A stretch of DNA of 33,020 nucleotides, taken from contig SYIF01000127.1 in assembly GCA_005798855.1 (NCBI GenBank), positions 1-33,020 of the forward strand, read 5' to 3'. The notes beneath the pieces were generated by a model. The model saw only the letters and a list, made by a program, of their open reading frames with translations, was not told where the DNA came from and did not search any database. The position numbers and the translations under genes were made by a program. Below are positions 16,198-24,465 of this stretch, piece after piece (positions within the stretch are counted from its first letter, which is position 1; every line of letters begins with the position of its first letter). Origin of the DNA: Actinomycetota bacterium. Lineage in GTDB: Bacteria; Actinomycetota; Thermoleophilia; Gaiellales; F1-60-MAGs149.

Positions 16198-17420
16198 CAG
16201 TGGGCTACGGCTGCGGCGCCATGCTCGTCGATCAGCTCGCCGGTCTCGAAGCGCGTCAGCGAGAACGGGCGGTTGAGCGCGTGCGGTTCGCCGGTCGCGA
16301 TCGTGTGCGCCATCACATAGCCCGAGCCCGGCGTGGCCTTGAAACCACCCGTCCCCCAGCCGCAATTGACGTAGAGATTCTCGACGGGTGTCAAGCCAAC
16401 GATCGGCGAGGCGTCGGGACAGACATCAACGATGCCGCCCCAGGTGCGCAGCACACGCGCGCGCGAAAACTGTGGGAACAGCTGCATACCGGCACTCATC
16501 TGCTCTTCGATCACGTGCAAACCGCCGCGCTGCGCATACGAATTGAAGGCATCGATGCCGGCGCCCATCACGAGCTCGCCCTTGTGAGCCTGCGAGACGT
16601 AGACATGCACCGCGTTGCTCATCACAACACAGTTGAGGATCTGCTCGTAAACCTCACTGACGAGCGCCTGCAAGGGGTGGGATTGGATCGGCACAGCGAA
16701 GCCGGCCATCGCCGTCAAGAGGCTCGTGCGACCAGCGGCGACGAGGCCAACCTTGCCGGCAGCGATCGGTCCGCGCGACGTCTGGAGCCCAGTCACGCGA
16801 CCGTCGACGACATCGATGTCTGTCACCTCACAGCCCTGGATGATGTCGACTCCAAGCGCGTCGCAGGCTCGACCGAGCGCGAAGATGACGGCATCGTGGC
16901 GCGCGATACCGCCGCGTCGCTGGAGCGTGGCACCCATCACCGGGTAGCGCGCCTCGGGGGAGATATCCACGATCGGACAGAACTCTTTGACCGCCTCGGC
17001 GTCGAGCCACTCAGCATCCACACCATTGAGGCGATTGGCGTTGACGCGACGAATGCTCTCGCGCTCGTCATGCAGGTTGTGCGCCAAGTTGAGGACGCCA
17101 CGCTGCGAGAAGAGGATGTCGTAGTCCAGCTCTTCGCCCCAGCCCTCCCAGAGCTGGAGCGCGTGCTCGTACATAGCCGCGCTCTCGTCCCAGAGGTAGT
17201 TCGAGCGAATAATCGTCGTGTTGCGCACGGCGTTGCCATTGCCGATCCAGCCGCGCTCGACAACCGCAATGTTCGTCAGGCCATGATTCTTGACGAGGTA
17301 GTACGCCGTTGAGAGTCCGTGCAAACCGCCGCCGACGATGACCGCGTCGTAGGACGACTTGGGCTCAGGGTTCCGCCAGAGAAACGGCGCGTTATGGAGT
17401 GCGTGTTCGTTCGGATCCAA
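16197..17420 (-). CDS. soxB: Sarcosine oxidase beta subunit
   Basis: SoxB (407 residues) is the flavin subunit where sarcosine is oxidised. Motifs are [13 protein letters not shown], the FAD-binding [14 protein letters not shown] (about 29-42), [14 protein letters not shown], and [13 protein letters not shown], whose H175 corresponds to the histidine that carries the covalent FMN in heterotetrameric sarcosine oxidases. The C-terminal GGWG-like segment [15 protein letters not shown] is also typical. The only in-frame start before the conserved region is TTG at 17420; stops lie in frame upstream and no Shine-Dalgarno is clear, so this start is provisional. A TTGACA-N18-TACGCT promoter would give a leader of about 30 nt. 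Confidence 0.95.
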   Translation of the reverse strand: MDPNEHALHNAPFLWRNPEPKSSYDAVIVGGGLHGLSTAYYLVKNHGLTNIAVVERGWIGNGNAVRNTTIIRSNYLWDESAAMYEHALQLWEGWGEELDYDILFSQRGVLNLAHNLHDERESIRRVNANRLNGVDAEWLDAEAVKEFCPIVDISPEARYPVMGATLQRRGGIARHDAVIFALGRACDALGVDIIQGCEVTDIDVVDGRVTGLQTSRGPIAAGKVGLVAAGRTSLLTAMAGFAVPIQSHPLQALVSEVYEQILNCVVMSNAVHVYVSQAHKGELVMGAGIDAFNSYAQRGGLHVIEEQMSAGMQLFPQFSRARVLRTWGGIVDVCPDASPIVGLTPVENLYVNCGWGTGGFKATPGSGYVMAHTIATGEPHALNRPFSLTRFETGELIDEHGAAAVAH

Positions 17421-17460
17421 AGTCGTTTCGCAGGGCTTGGTATTGACCGTGACATTTCAG

Positions 17461-17512
17461 AGCGTACGGGTCGTTAACCGCTGTTGTCAACTTATGAGCA
17501 CTATGCCATTGT
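17461..17512. promoter_or_regulatory. Divergent soxB / alcohol dehydrogenase promoters sharing a -35 element
   Basis: On the minus strand, TTGACA (17490-17485), an 18-nt spacer and TACGCT (17466-17461) face soxB. On the plus strand, TTGTCA (17484-17489), a 17-nt spacer and CATTGT (17507-17512) lie 6 nt before the dehydrogenase ATG. The two -35 hexamers overlap in the heptamer TTGTCAA. A second GTTGTCA (17511-17517) repeats the first, 28 bp downstream, and could be an operator. Confidence 0.5.
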
Positions 17513-17518
17513 TGTCAT

Positions 17519-18616
17519 ATGGCTACTATGCGCGCCGCGATCCTCCACGAATACAACACTCCCATGATCATCCACAACAACGTTGTGGTCGACGATCCCA
17601 AAGCAGGTGAGGTACTCGTCAAGATTGGCGCCAGTGGCGTCTGCCGCTCGGACGTGCACTCCAGCGAATGGGCTGGCGTGCAACCAATCCCCACGCTGCT
17701 CGGACACGAGGGCGCTGGCACGGTGGTCGCAGTCGGTCCAGACGTGACCGAGCTCGCGATCGGCGACCGCGTCGTCCTCATGTGGGTCGCTCCCTGCGGC
17801 TCGTGCAAAATGTGTGACCATGAACGCCCCGCGCTCTGCGAAGGGCAAGGATCGTACGAACTCGGGTTCGCGGTTGATGGCACGAGCCGCTACTCGCTCG
17901 AGGGCGAGCTGATCCACCACTACTCCTGCTCGACCTTCAGCGAGTACACCGTGGTTCCTGTCGAAGGGGCAATCAAAGTCGACACCGACCTGCCATGGGA
18001 ATACCTGGCGCTGGTCGGCTGTGCCGTGACGACTGGTGTCGGTGCCGCGATCAACACCGCCAACGTACGGCCGGGAGACTCCGTGGCCGTGATCGGCTGC
18101 GGCGGTGTCGGCCTCAGCGTCATTCAGGGAGCCCGCATCGCTGGCGCTTCGACCATCATCGCTATCGACACCAACCCCGGCAAACTCGACCTAGCCACCG
18201 AGCTTGGTGCGACCAATACGATCAACAGCTCCAGCGTCGACGCTATCGAGGCCGTTAGAAAGATCTCCCCGAATGGTGTCGACCATGCCTTCGAGGCGTT
18301 GGGACGCGAAACCACGATCCAACAGGCGATTGATATGACCACGCGTGGTGGGCAGACAACGCTGATCGGTATGGCCAAGGCAGAGGTTCGGCCAAGCATC
18401 CCAGCGCTGGATGTCGTTGTTGAGGAGCGCACCATCGCGGGATCGTGGTACGGCTCATTCGTCCCCGCCCGTGATATTCCCAAGATTGTCGGCTGGCTCG
18501 AAACGGGCGACCTCAAACTCGATGCCATCATCGAGCGGATAACTCTCGATGACGTCAATACGGCGTTCGATCGGATTCGCTCGGGCGAAGCCAACCGTCA
18601 GGTGATCATCTTCTAG
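17519..18616 (+). CDS. Zn-dependent alcohol dehydrogenase, formaldehyde-dehydrogenase-like
   Basis: This 365-residue medium-chain dehydrogenase has all zinc ligands. The catalytic site is C42, H63-E64 in LGHEGAG, and C168. The structural site is C93, C96, C99 and C107 in the CGSCKMC region. The coenzyme-binding motif is GCGGVG (193-198), and the length is that of class III-type and mycothiol-dependent formaldehyde dehydrogenases. It oxidises an alcohol or thiol-hemiacetal with NAD(P). Being divergent from and sharing a promoter region with soxB, and next to an amine oxidase, it may remove the formaldehyde or aldehydes those enzymes produce (inference). The ATG at 17519 fits the -10 box; ATG 17528 is an alternative. 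Confidence 0.88.
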   Translation: MATMRAAILHEYNTPMIIHNNVVVDDPKAGEVLVKIGASGVCRSDVHSSEWAGVQPIPTLLGHEGAGTVVAVGPDVTELAIGDRVVLMWVAPCGSCKMCDHERPALCEGQGSYELGFAVDGTSRYSLEGELIHHYSCSTFSEYTVVPVEGAIKVDTDLPWEYLALVGCAVTTGVGAAINTANVRPGDSVAVIGCGGVGLSVIQGARIAGASTIIAIDTNPGKLDLATELGATNTINSSSVDAIEAVRKISPNGVDHAFEALGRETTIQQAIDMTTRGGQTTLIGMAKAEVRPSIPALDVVVEERTIAGSWYGSFVPARDIPKIVGWLETGDLKLDAIIERITLDDVNTAFDRIRSGEANRQVIIF

Positions 18617-18623
18617 GCATCAA

Positions 18624-18652
18624 TTGGCACGAACCGAAAGTCACGGCATACT
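18624..18652 (+). promoter_or_regulatory. Promoter of copper amine oxidase gene (leaderless)
   Basis: TTGGCA (18624-18629), a 17-nt spacer and CATACT (18647-18652) stand 6 nt before the ATG at 18659. This is among the best promoters in the window, lying just after the dehydrogenase stop codon. The gene can therefore be transcribed on its own. Confidence 0.6.
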
Positions 18653-18658
18653 TTCACC

Positions 18659-20575
18659 ATGCCTGCACACCCACTCGACCCTCTCAGCCCCGACGAGCTC
18701 GCAGCCGCAATCGAGATCATCCGCCGCGAACAGAACCTGAATCAGAACCACCTCTTCGTCTTCACGCTGCTCGACGAGCCAGCCAAGGACATCCTCGCTG
18801 CCTGGAAGCCGGGCGACCCGATCGACCGCGCCGCGCGCATCACCGTCTGGGACCGCGCCGAAGGACTCCTGATCGAAAGCGTCGTCGGCCTCGACGGCAC
18901 GATTCGTCGTTGGGACCCGCAGCCCGGCCAGAAGGCCGCGCTGCTCGGACCCGAAGCGACAGCCTGCATTGCCGCTGCCAAGAGCGACCCGCGCGTACTT
19001 GAAGGGCTGCGGAAGCGAGGCATCGACGACGTATCGCAGATCCACATGGAGACCTGGCCCTTCGGCATCGACGTGCCTGAGCACCTCGACGATGGACGCC
19101 GCCTGTTTTGGACCCCGATGTGGCACCGACCGACGCCCGACGCCAACCAGTACGCGCATCCCATCGGCGGCCTGCATGCGATCGTCGCGATCGACACGGC
19201 CGAGGTCGTCGAGGTCGAAGACACCGACGGGATTCCGACGCCCCAGACACCCGGCCCGTACCGCCTCAGTCAGACCGGCGGCAATATCGCGCTCAAGCTG
19301 CTCGAAATCGTCCAACCCGAAGGCGCCTCCTTTACCGTCGACGGCTGGGAGATCAACTGGGAGCGCTGGCGTTTTCGCCTCGGCCACTGCCAACGCGAGG
19401 GCCTCGTCATCAACGACGTCCGTTTTGACGATGACGGCACCGAACGCAAGATTGCTCACCGCATGTCGATTGCCGAACTCGTCATCCCCTACGGCGACAT
19501 CGGCATCAACGGCGCGGCCCGCAAGGCTGCCTTCGACACGGGTGAGTTTGGTCTCGGTAACTACACGAACTCGCTGACGCTCGGCTGTGATTGTCTCGGC
19601 GAGATCGTCTACCTCGACACAGTGGTCGCCGATGCGGCGGGCGAGATCCACGTGACAAAGAACGGCATCTGCCTCCACGAAGAAGACTTCGGGATTCTGT
19701 GGAAGCACACCGATACCGATGGCCACGTTGAGGTGCGGCGCAGCCGTCGCTTTGTTGCCTCCTCGATCGCCACGATTGACAACTACGAATACGGCTACTT
19801 CTGGTACTTCTACCAGGACGGCACGATCGAGTTCGAAGCCAAATTGACAGGCATTGTGCTGACCCGCGCTGCCATCCCTGGCGAGCAAAACCTGTCCGCG
19901 TCCGAGCTCGAGCCGGGCCTGCTCGCGCCCTACCACCAGCACCTTTTCTGCGCGCGCCTCGACCTTGACGTCGATGGTGCCGGCAACACCGTCTACGAGG
20001 TCGATGCGGTCGCACACCCGATGGGGCCAGACAACCCGGCTGGCAACGCGTACTTCACACGCGAGACACCGCTCGCCTCGGAGAGTGTGGCTCAGCGCGT
20101 GATTGATCCGTTTGCGAGCCGCTTCTGGAAAGTCGTCAACCCGACGCGCTCAAACCACATGGGCAAACCCGTCGGCTACAAGTTAATGCCCGGCGGCGCC
20201 AACTGGCCGATGGCCGACCCGGAATCCGTGATCGGCAAACGTGCGCGCTTCATGTACCACCACCTCTGGGTCACACAGCAGCGGCCCGACGAGCTCTATC
20301 CGGCGGGCGACCATCCGTACCAGCACGACGGCCTCGACGGCCTGCCTCGCTGGACGGCCGCCGACCGCCCGCTCGAAGACGAGGATGTCGTGCTCTGGTA
20401 CACGTTCGGCACGAACCACATCCCGCGCACGGAAGACTGGCCGGTGATGCCGGTCGAGCACACCGGGTTCCATCTCAAGCCGAGCGGGTTCTTTCATCGC
20501 AGCCCCGGCATCGACGTGGCGCCAAGCGAGCCCAAGCACTGCTGCAGCACGAACCCGCACGACCCCAAGGATTGA
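18659..20575 (+). CDS. Copper-containing primary amine oxidase
   Basis: This 638-residue enzyme shows every key element of the copper/topaquinone amine oxidases: the catalytic base D293 in AAFDTGEFGLG, the topaquinone precursor Y376 in TIDNYEYGYFW, and the copper ligands H426 and H428 in YHQHLFCARLD and H587 in TFGTNHIPRTEDWPVMP. It converts primary amines to aldehydes with release of ammonia and hydrogen peroxide. No signal peptide is visible, so it is probably cytoplasmic, as in many actinobacteria. The C-terminus HCCSTNPHDPKD is slightly cysteine-rich. It lies next to the sarcosine oxidase operon and a Zn dehydrogenase that could take its aldehyde product (inference). Confidence 0.96.
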   Translation: MPAHPLDPLSPDELAAAIEIIRREQNLNQNHLFVFTLLDEPAKDILAAWKPGDPIDRAARITVWDRAEGLLIESVVGLDGTIRRWDPQPGQKAALLGPEATACIAAAKSDPRVLEGLRKRGIDDVSQIHMETWPFGIDVPEHLDDGRRLFWTPMWHRPTPDANQYAHPIGGLHAIVAIDTAEVVEVEDTDGIPTPQTPGPYRLSQTGGNIALKLLEIVQPEGASFTVDGWEINWERWRFRLGHCQREGLVINDVRFDDDGTERKIAHRMSIAELVIPYGDIGINGAARKAAFDTGEFGLGNYTNSLTLGCDCLGEIVYLDTVVADAAGEIHVTKNGICLHEEDFGILWKHTDTDGHVEVRRSRRFVASSIATIDNYEYGYFWYFYQDGTIEFEAKLTGIVLTRAAIPGEQNLSASELEPGLLAPYHQHLFCARLDLDVDGAGNTVYEVDAVAHPMGPDNPAGNAYFTRETPLASESVAQRVIDPFASRFWKVVNPTRSNHMGKPVGYKLMPGGANWPMADPESVIGKRARFMYHHLWVTQQRPDELYPAGDHPYQHDGLDGLPRWTAADRPLEDEDVVLWYTFGTNHIPRTEDWPVMPVEHTGFHLKPSGFFHRSPGIDVAPSEPKHCCSTNPHDPKD

Positions 20576-20583
20576 GTGGATCA

Positions 20584-20616
20584 ACGTTGCTTTGGGGTCT
20601 GACCCCAAGGCAACGT
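20584..20616. terminator. 33-bp hairpin between convergent genes
   Basis: Arms of 15 nt (20584-20598 and 20602-20616, one G-T wobble pair) close a 3-nt CTG loop, with the core GGGGTCTGACCCC. It fills most of the 51-bp gap between the amine oxidase and the LLM oxidoreductase, so it is a likely bidirectional terminator. The decamer GACCCCAAGG of its right arm also occurs exactly 40 bp upstream, inside the amine oxidase C-terminus (20561-20570). Confidence 0.65.
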
Positions 20617-20626
20617 CTGTTCGCAC

Positions 20627-21550
20627 CTACTTCAGCAGCGGCGCGATTGCTTGGAGCTGCGTGATGCCCGTCGGATCGGAGTCGTCGCCGAGCGCCTGGA
20701 TCGCGACCTGATCGGCACCAGCGTCAAGATGCTCGCGGAGCTTGGCAACCACCGTCTCGGCGTCACCATGGGCGACGAGGGCGTCGATCAGACGATCCGA
20801 GCCACCATTGGCAATGTCGTCCTCGGTGAAGCCCATCCAGATCAGGTTGCGCTTGTAGTTCTCGATCTGGAGATACCAGCCAATTGCGCCGCGGGCACGC
20901 TCGCGCGCCTTAGCGGCATCGGTCTCGATGATGATCTTGTGCTCGGGGATCAGCAGCGGGTCGGGCCCGAGGATCTCGCGAGCACGAGCGGTGTGCTCGA
21001 CGGGGACGAGATACGGGTGTGCTCCGAGCGACAGGTCGCGCGCGACCTCGAGCATTGGCTTACGCAGTGCCGCAATAATCGACTGCACAGGAGCGACGGG
21101 ATCCGCCGATGCGTCTGGCGTGCTGAACTCTGTCGCGTTCAGTTGCGTCAAGTACTCACTCATCTTCGTGACGGGCTTGAGGTACGTCGCGCCACGCGGA
21201 TCGACCTGCGGCGGGTGGCTGACGCCGAGTCCGAGCAGAAAGCGATCATCGAACGAGTCGTTGAGGGTGCGAGAGGCACTCGCCGAGGCAAGCGCATCGC
21301 GGGCCCAGACGTTGGCGATGCCACTCGCGACCATGATCTTCTTCGTGGCACCGAGGATGACTGCGCCGTTCGAGTACGACTCGCGCACGCCCATGCCTTC
21401 GGGGTACCAGAGGCACGTGTAGCCCGCAGCCTCGACAGCTGCCGCAGTTGGTCGACCCAGCGCAGCCGGTACGGCGGTGAGTGCACCCACCCAGGCGCCC
21501 CACGTGCCGATTTTGCTGCGCATGGCTGCGCGGTCTTCGCTGAGTCCCAT
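20627..21550 (-). CDS. LLM-class (luciferase-like) F420-type oxidoreductase
   Basis: This 307-residue protein fits the bacterial-luciferase-like TIM-barrel family: AAAVEAAGYTCLWYPEG near residue 30, GATKKIMVASGIANVWARDALASASASRTLND, FLLGLGVSHPP, and a C-terminal GGSDRLIDALVAHGDAETVVAKLREHLDAGADQVAIQAL, a hallmark of the TIGR-type actinobacterial F420-dependent subgroup. Such enzymes use F420 or flavin. The substrate is unknown. Start ATG 21550 has a clear Shine-Dalgarno (AAGGGGA, 4 nt spacer), unlike the leaderless majority here; ATG 21583 is an alternative. A 221-bp gap with a 38-bp palindrome separates it from the divergent ATP-grasp gene. Confidence 0.88.
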   Translation of the reverse strand: MGLSEDRAAMRSKIGTWGAWVGALTAVPAALGRPTAAAVEAAGYTCLWYPEGMGVRESYSNGAVILGATKKIMVASGIANVWARDALASASASRTLNDSFDDRFLLGLGVSHPPQVDPRGATYLKPVTKMSEYLTQLNATEFSTPDASADPVAPVQSIIAALRKPMLEVARDLSLGAHPYLVPVEHTARAREILGPDPLLIPEHKIIIETDAAKARERARGAIGWYLQIENYKRNLIWMGFTEDDIANGGSDRLIDALVAHGDAETVVAKLREHLDAGADQVAIQALGDDSDPTGITQLQAIAPLLK

Positions 21551-21711
21551 CGTGTCCCCTTGGTCGAACTGGTCTGGCGACATGATGCCGCCAATTGCCC
21601 TTCGCGTCCGCACATACTCCAAGCCTTCACGCACAACTAGCGCAGGCAGGTAGGCAGAACTGTCGCAGCAAGCGCGGTGAAGGCGTTGCAACAGAGCAAA
21701 ACGAGCTTTGA

Positions 21712-21749
21712 GAGGCGACATTCTGGGCCCGGGCCAAGAATGTCGCCTC
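21712..21749. repeat. 38-bp near-perfect palindrome upstream of ATP-grasp gene
   Basis: The 19-nt arms (GAGGCGACATTCTGGGCCC and its complement) have a single mismatch (21725/21736). It shares arm length and the GACAT position with the palindrome at 800-837. Here it lies between divergent genes, 22 bp before the ATG at 21772, and covers the expected -35 region of that gene. It could be an operator rather than a terminator. Confidence 0.65.
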
Positions 21750-21758
21750 ACTACCCAG

Positions 21759-21764
21759 TACCCT
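21759..21764 (+). promoter_or_regulatory. -10 box of the first ATP-grasp gene
   Basis: TACCCT lies 7 nt before the ATG at 21772, with no Shine-Dalgarno. The expected -35 region is inside the right arm of the palindrome 21712-21749. Confidence 0.4.
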
Positions 21765-21771
21765 TCAGCCC

Positions 21772-22995
21772 ATGCTCGACGCAGCCACTACCAAGACCCT
21801 TCGCCGCGTACTCGCAGAACGCCCCGACAAGCCGCTCGGCATCGTCCTCGACGTCGGCTTTACGAACGGGCTTGCCTCCGCCCGCGCGCTGCGCGATGCT
21901 GGTGCGCCCGTGATCGTCGTCGACCACCGCAAAGGCGCGCTTGGTTTTAGATCGCGCGGCGTTGCCCCCGTGCTGGCGCCCGACCCGGCCGTCGACGAAG
22001 CGGGCTTCATCGACGTGCTCGCCGAGATTGCCGCCCTGACCGGGCGCACGGGATTCCTGTTCCCCACCCACGATGCCCACCTCGTCGCCGTCTCCAAGCA
22101 CGCCGACCGCATCCAGCCGCTCGTACTACCGGGCTCGCACTGGGACATCATCGAGCCGCTGATGGCGAAGATTCCACAGATCGAATTGGCCGAGCGCGCC
22201 GGCGTGCCCGTGCCCCGCTCGTTTATGCCGACGACGCGCGAAGAGGCCGAGGCCGCTGCCGCGCAGATCCCGTACCCCGCAATCGCTAAGCCAAGCATCG
22301 GCATCGACTTTAAGCACGCCGAGAAGGTGCCGGTGATCCTCGCCAACACGCCAGAGGAACTCGTCGAAGGCTATGAGCGCATTGCCGCAACGGGCGACCT
22401 TGCAATCTTCCAAGAGGTGATCCCGGGTGGTGACGATGCACTCTGGACCGTCGGCTCCTTCAGCACCAACGGCGGCGAAGCGGTCGGCACGTTCTGTGGC
22501 CGCAAGCTCGTACAGCGCCCACCGATCTTTGGCACCTGCCGGGTTGGCGAGGCGCGCTGGGCCGACGAACCCGTCGCCTACGCCGACGCCCTACTCCGCA
22601 CCAGTGGCTTCGATGGCATCACGCAGATCGAATTCAAGCACGACCCGCGCGATGGCTCGTACCGCCTGATCGAGATCAACCTCCGCAGTTGGCAATGGCA
22701 TTCGCTCGCACGACGCTGCGGTGTCGACCTCGTTGGCCTCTGCTATCGCAGCGCCTGTGGCGAGCCCGCCGGCCGCCTGATCTCTGGGCCGCGGCACGAC
22801 GGTCGGCGCTGGGTTGCCGCAGTGCCTCACCTCAAGGAAGGCTTGGGTGGACGCGAGAGCCTCGGCAGTATCTTTAAACCCCTTGCGGGCATCATCGAGG
22901 AACCTGTCTTCAGCATCCGCGACCCGAAGCCAGGCGCTGTACAGGTGGCTGGCCTCGTAGTTGGTCCCGTGAAGCGACGGCTCAAGCGGGGCTAA
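21772..22995 (+). CDS. ATP-grasp ligase (carboxylate-amine ligase type)
   Basis: This 407-residue protein has the ATP-grasp layout: an N-terminal Rossmann-like preATP domain (GIVLDVGFTNGLASARALRDAGAPVIVVD), the ATP-binding lysine region YPAIAKPSIGIDFKHAEKVPVI (about 164-185), FQEVIPGGDDALWTVGSF, and the metal-binding end LIEINLRSWQWHSLARRCGVDL (about 302-323). This last block is typical of D-aspartate-ligase-like and other carboxylate-amine ligases found in surface-polymer clusters. It would join a carboxylate to an amine or sugar-linked amine through an acyl phosphate. The acceptor is unknown. It begins the surface-glycan block and converges on a glycosyltransferase. Confidence 0.85.
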   Translation: MLDAATTKTLRRVLAERPDKPLGIVLDVGFTNGLASARALRDAGAPVIVVDHRKGALGFRSRGVAPVLAPDPAVDEAGFIDVLAEIAALTGRTGFLFPTHDAHLVAVSKHADRIQPLVLPGSHWDIIEPLMAKIPQIELAERAGVPVPRSFMPTTREEAEAAAAQIPYPAIAKPSIGIDFKHAEKVPVILANTPEELVEGYERIAATGDLAIFQEVIPGGDDALWTVGSFSTNGGEAVGTFCGRKLVQRPPIFGTCRVGEARWADEPVAYADALLRTSGFDGITQIEFKHDPRDGSYRLIEINLRSWQWHSLARRCGVDLVGLCYRSACGEPAGRLISGPRHDGRRWVAAVPHLKEGLGGRESLGSIFKPLAGIIEEPVFSIRDPKPGAVQVAGLVVGPVKRRLKRG

Positions 22996-23050
22996 CGGCG
23001 TTGCTTCGCTCGCTCGAGCGCGTGCGCGGCATGCCAGTGCGGCCGGCGTC

Positions 23051-24361
23051 TCAACGCGTGACGGTCACACGGACCAGCGAAGCGAGTGTCTCGGCCTGGG
23101 TTTGGCGCGAGATACGCGTGCGGATATCGTCGGCGAGCAACGGACTTGGCAATGTGCCTGCCCGCCACTGATCTACATATTGCTCCACAGCCGCGCGTGT
23201 ACCAGTGACATCGTCGGGAGCAACAATCGCAGCGTCAACGGCCCGAAGTTCGCGTGCTGCTGCTCCGTGGGGCGGTAGCATCGCCAATACAGGTCGGCCG
23301 CAGGCGAGGAGTTCCCAGACCTTGCCAGGTAGAAACTTTGCCCCGTGCCCACCAGCATCTTGCATGAAGATCCGCGCACTGAAAATCAGCGCAACGTCAG
23401 CGTCGGCCTGTGCCTGGAGTGCGGCGGCATGCGAAGCGGGTGGTTCGATCGAAACGACAGGGTCGAGGCCGAGCTCGGTAATGCGGCTGCGGTCGGTATC
23501 GGGGAACCCCCCCATGAAGCGCAGGCGAATCAGATCGCGCAGTTCTGGCCGATCGCGTATGAGGTCGGCGACGGCCTGCAGTAGATACCGCGGCGAGCGA
23601 TCGTCAAAGAACCATCCGGTGTACGTAAAGGTGCAGTGATTAGCGTCGGGTCGGCGTTCGATCGCAGCGAGCTCGTCGAGGTCGATGCCATTAGGAATTA
23701 CCGCGAGTGGTAGATCGGCGCGCAGGCTGCGCACCTCGTCCTCGGCGTGATTGACGACGCTCGCTGCGTCCATGCCGCCAACACACCACCGGGCGAGTCG
23801 CGTGATCGCAGCCTGTTTGACACGAACCTCCACGCGCGACACATCAAGATCGGCGTGGGTGAGCCAGGGATCGCGCCAGTCTGCAATCCACGGCACGTCC
23901 GTGCGGGCACGGATCATACGTCCTGCGACGGCGAGGGTGTTCGGGGGCGCCGTGGTGATGAACGCGTCGAAGCGTCCCGTCTTGAGCAGCTTGAGTGCGG
24001 CCGGCACGACATCGGCCAGCCACGGCGCATTGGCGTCGGGGAGAAACAGTCGCTGTGGAGCAAGCGCTGCGCGCACGGCGAGCTTGCGCGCAGGCGTTGG
24101 CGCGTTGCGAATCCGATCGGCGGGAAGTTGTCGCAGCGACGGCCCTCGATAACGCACGCGATGCACCGGAACGTTGGCAGGGATACGGCTGACGGAGGCC
24201 GGGTCCTCGGCCAGCCACTTGGCGTCCGTTGGCACCAGCATCTCCACATCGATCCCTAGCTCTGGCAGACGCCGCGAGAACTGCAGCGTGCGCTCGACGC
24301 CACCACCACCGGTCGGCGGGTAGTAGAAGGCGATCAGGAGGATGCGGAGACAGTCGGTCAT
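23051..24361 (-). CDS. Glycosyltransferase, GT4-like (GT-B fold)
   Basis: This 436-residue protein begins MTDCLRILLIAFYYPPTGGGGVERTLQFSRRL, the glycine-rich acceptor-side loop of GT-B glycosyltransferases. It continues with WIADWRDPWL, VIPNGIDLDEL, FTYTGWFFDDRSPRYLLQAVADLI, and the donor-nucleotide site GGHGAKFLPGKVWELLACGRPVLAMLPPHGAAAREL. It probably transfers a sugar from a nucleotide donor to a lipid-linked or surface glycan in the cytoplasm. ATG 24361 is chosen because TACACT stands 7 nt upstream and the open frame above it crosses a palindrome. It is divergent from another glycosyltransferase, with which it shares promoter and start sequence in inverted orientation. Confidence 0.88.
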   Translation of the reverse strand: MTDCLRILLIAFYYPPTGGGGVERTLQFSRRLPELGIDVEMLVPTDAKWLAEDPASVSRIPANVPVHRVRYRGPSLRQLPADRIRNAPTPARKLAVRAALAPQRLFLPDANAPWLADVVPAALKLLKTGRFDAFITTAPPNTLAVAGRMIRARTDVPWIADWRDPWLTHADLDVSRVEVRVKQAAITRLARWCVGGMDAASVVNHAEDEVRSLRADLPLAVIPNGIDLDELAAIERRPDANHCTFTYTGWFFDDRSPRYLLQAVADLIRDRPELRDLIRLRFMGGFPDTDRSRITELGLDPVVSIEPPASHAAALQAQADADVALIFSARIFMQDAGGHGAKFLPGKVWELLACGRPVLAMLPPHGAAARELRAVDAAIVAPDDVTGTRAAVEQYVDQWRAGTLPSPLLADDIRTRISRQTQAETLASLVRVTVTR

Positions 24362-24366
24362 CCGCC

Positions 24367-24459
24367 CGAGTGTACGGCAACCCGAGTGGCACGCCGACGT
24401 CACAAAGGGGTTTGACCCCTTTGTGACATCCCGCCACCCCACCACCTGCCGTACACTCG
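24367..24459. promoter_or_regulatory. Symmetric divergent glycosyltransferase promoters on one dyad axis
   Basis: Outer arms CGAGTGTACGGCA (24367-24379) and TGCCGTACACTCG (24447-24459) are exact inverted repeats, and each holds a TACACT -10 box. Inner arms GTCACAAAGGGGT (24399-24411) and its complement (24415-24427) form a 13-bp stem with a TTG loop. Both pairs share exactly the same centre (24413). Each -10 is 24 nt from the inner palindrome. Start codons follow the -10 boxes by 7 nt (24361) and 8 nt (24466). Confidence 0.75.
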
Positions 24460-24465
24460 CCTGCA

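Noticed and set aside
17427-17455. ATG at 17455, 5 nt after TACGCT, as a start or leader ORF for soxB
   Set aside because: It is out of frame with soxB. The resulting frame runs deep into soxB without a nearby stop and shows no conserved peptide, so a coupled leader like that of cysH is not supported.
18641-20017. 458-codon open frame on the minus strand opposite the copper amine oxidase
   Set aside because: The amine oxidase has all catalytic residues in the other strand. The shadow has no recognisable domain.
23011-23020. CGCTCGAGCG palindrome between convergent ATP-grasp and glycosyltransferase genes
   Set aside because: It is only 10 bp without loop or T-run; this is too short in G+C-rich DNA to call a terminator.
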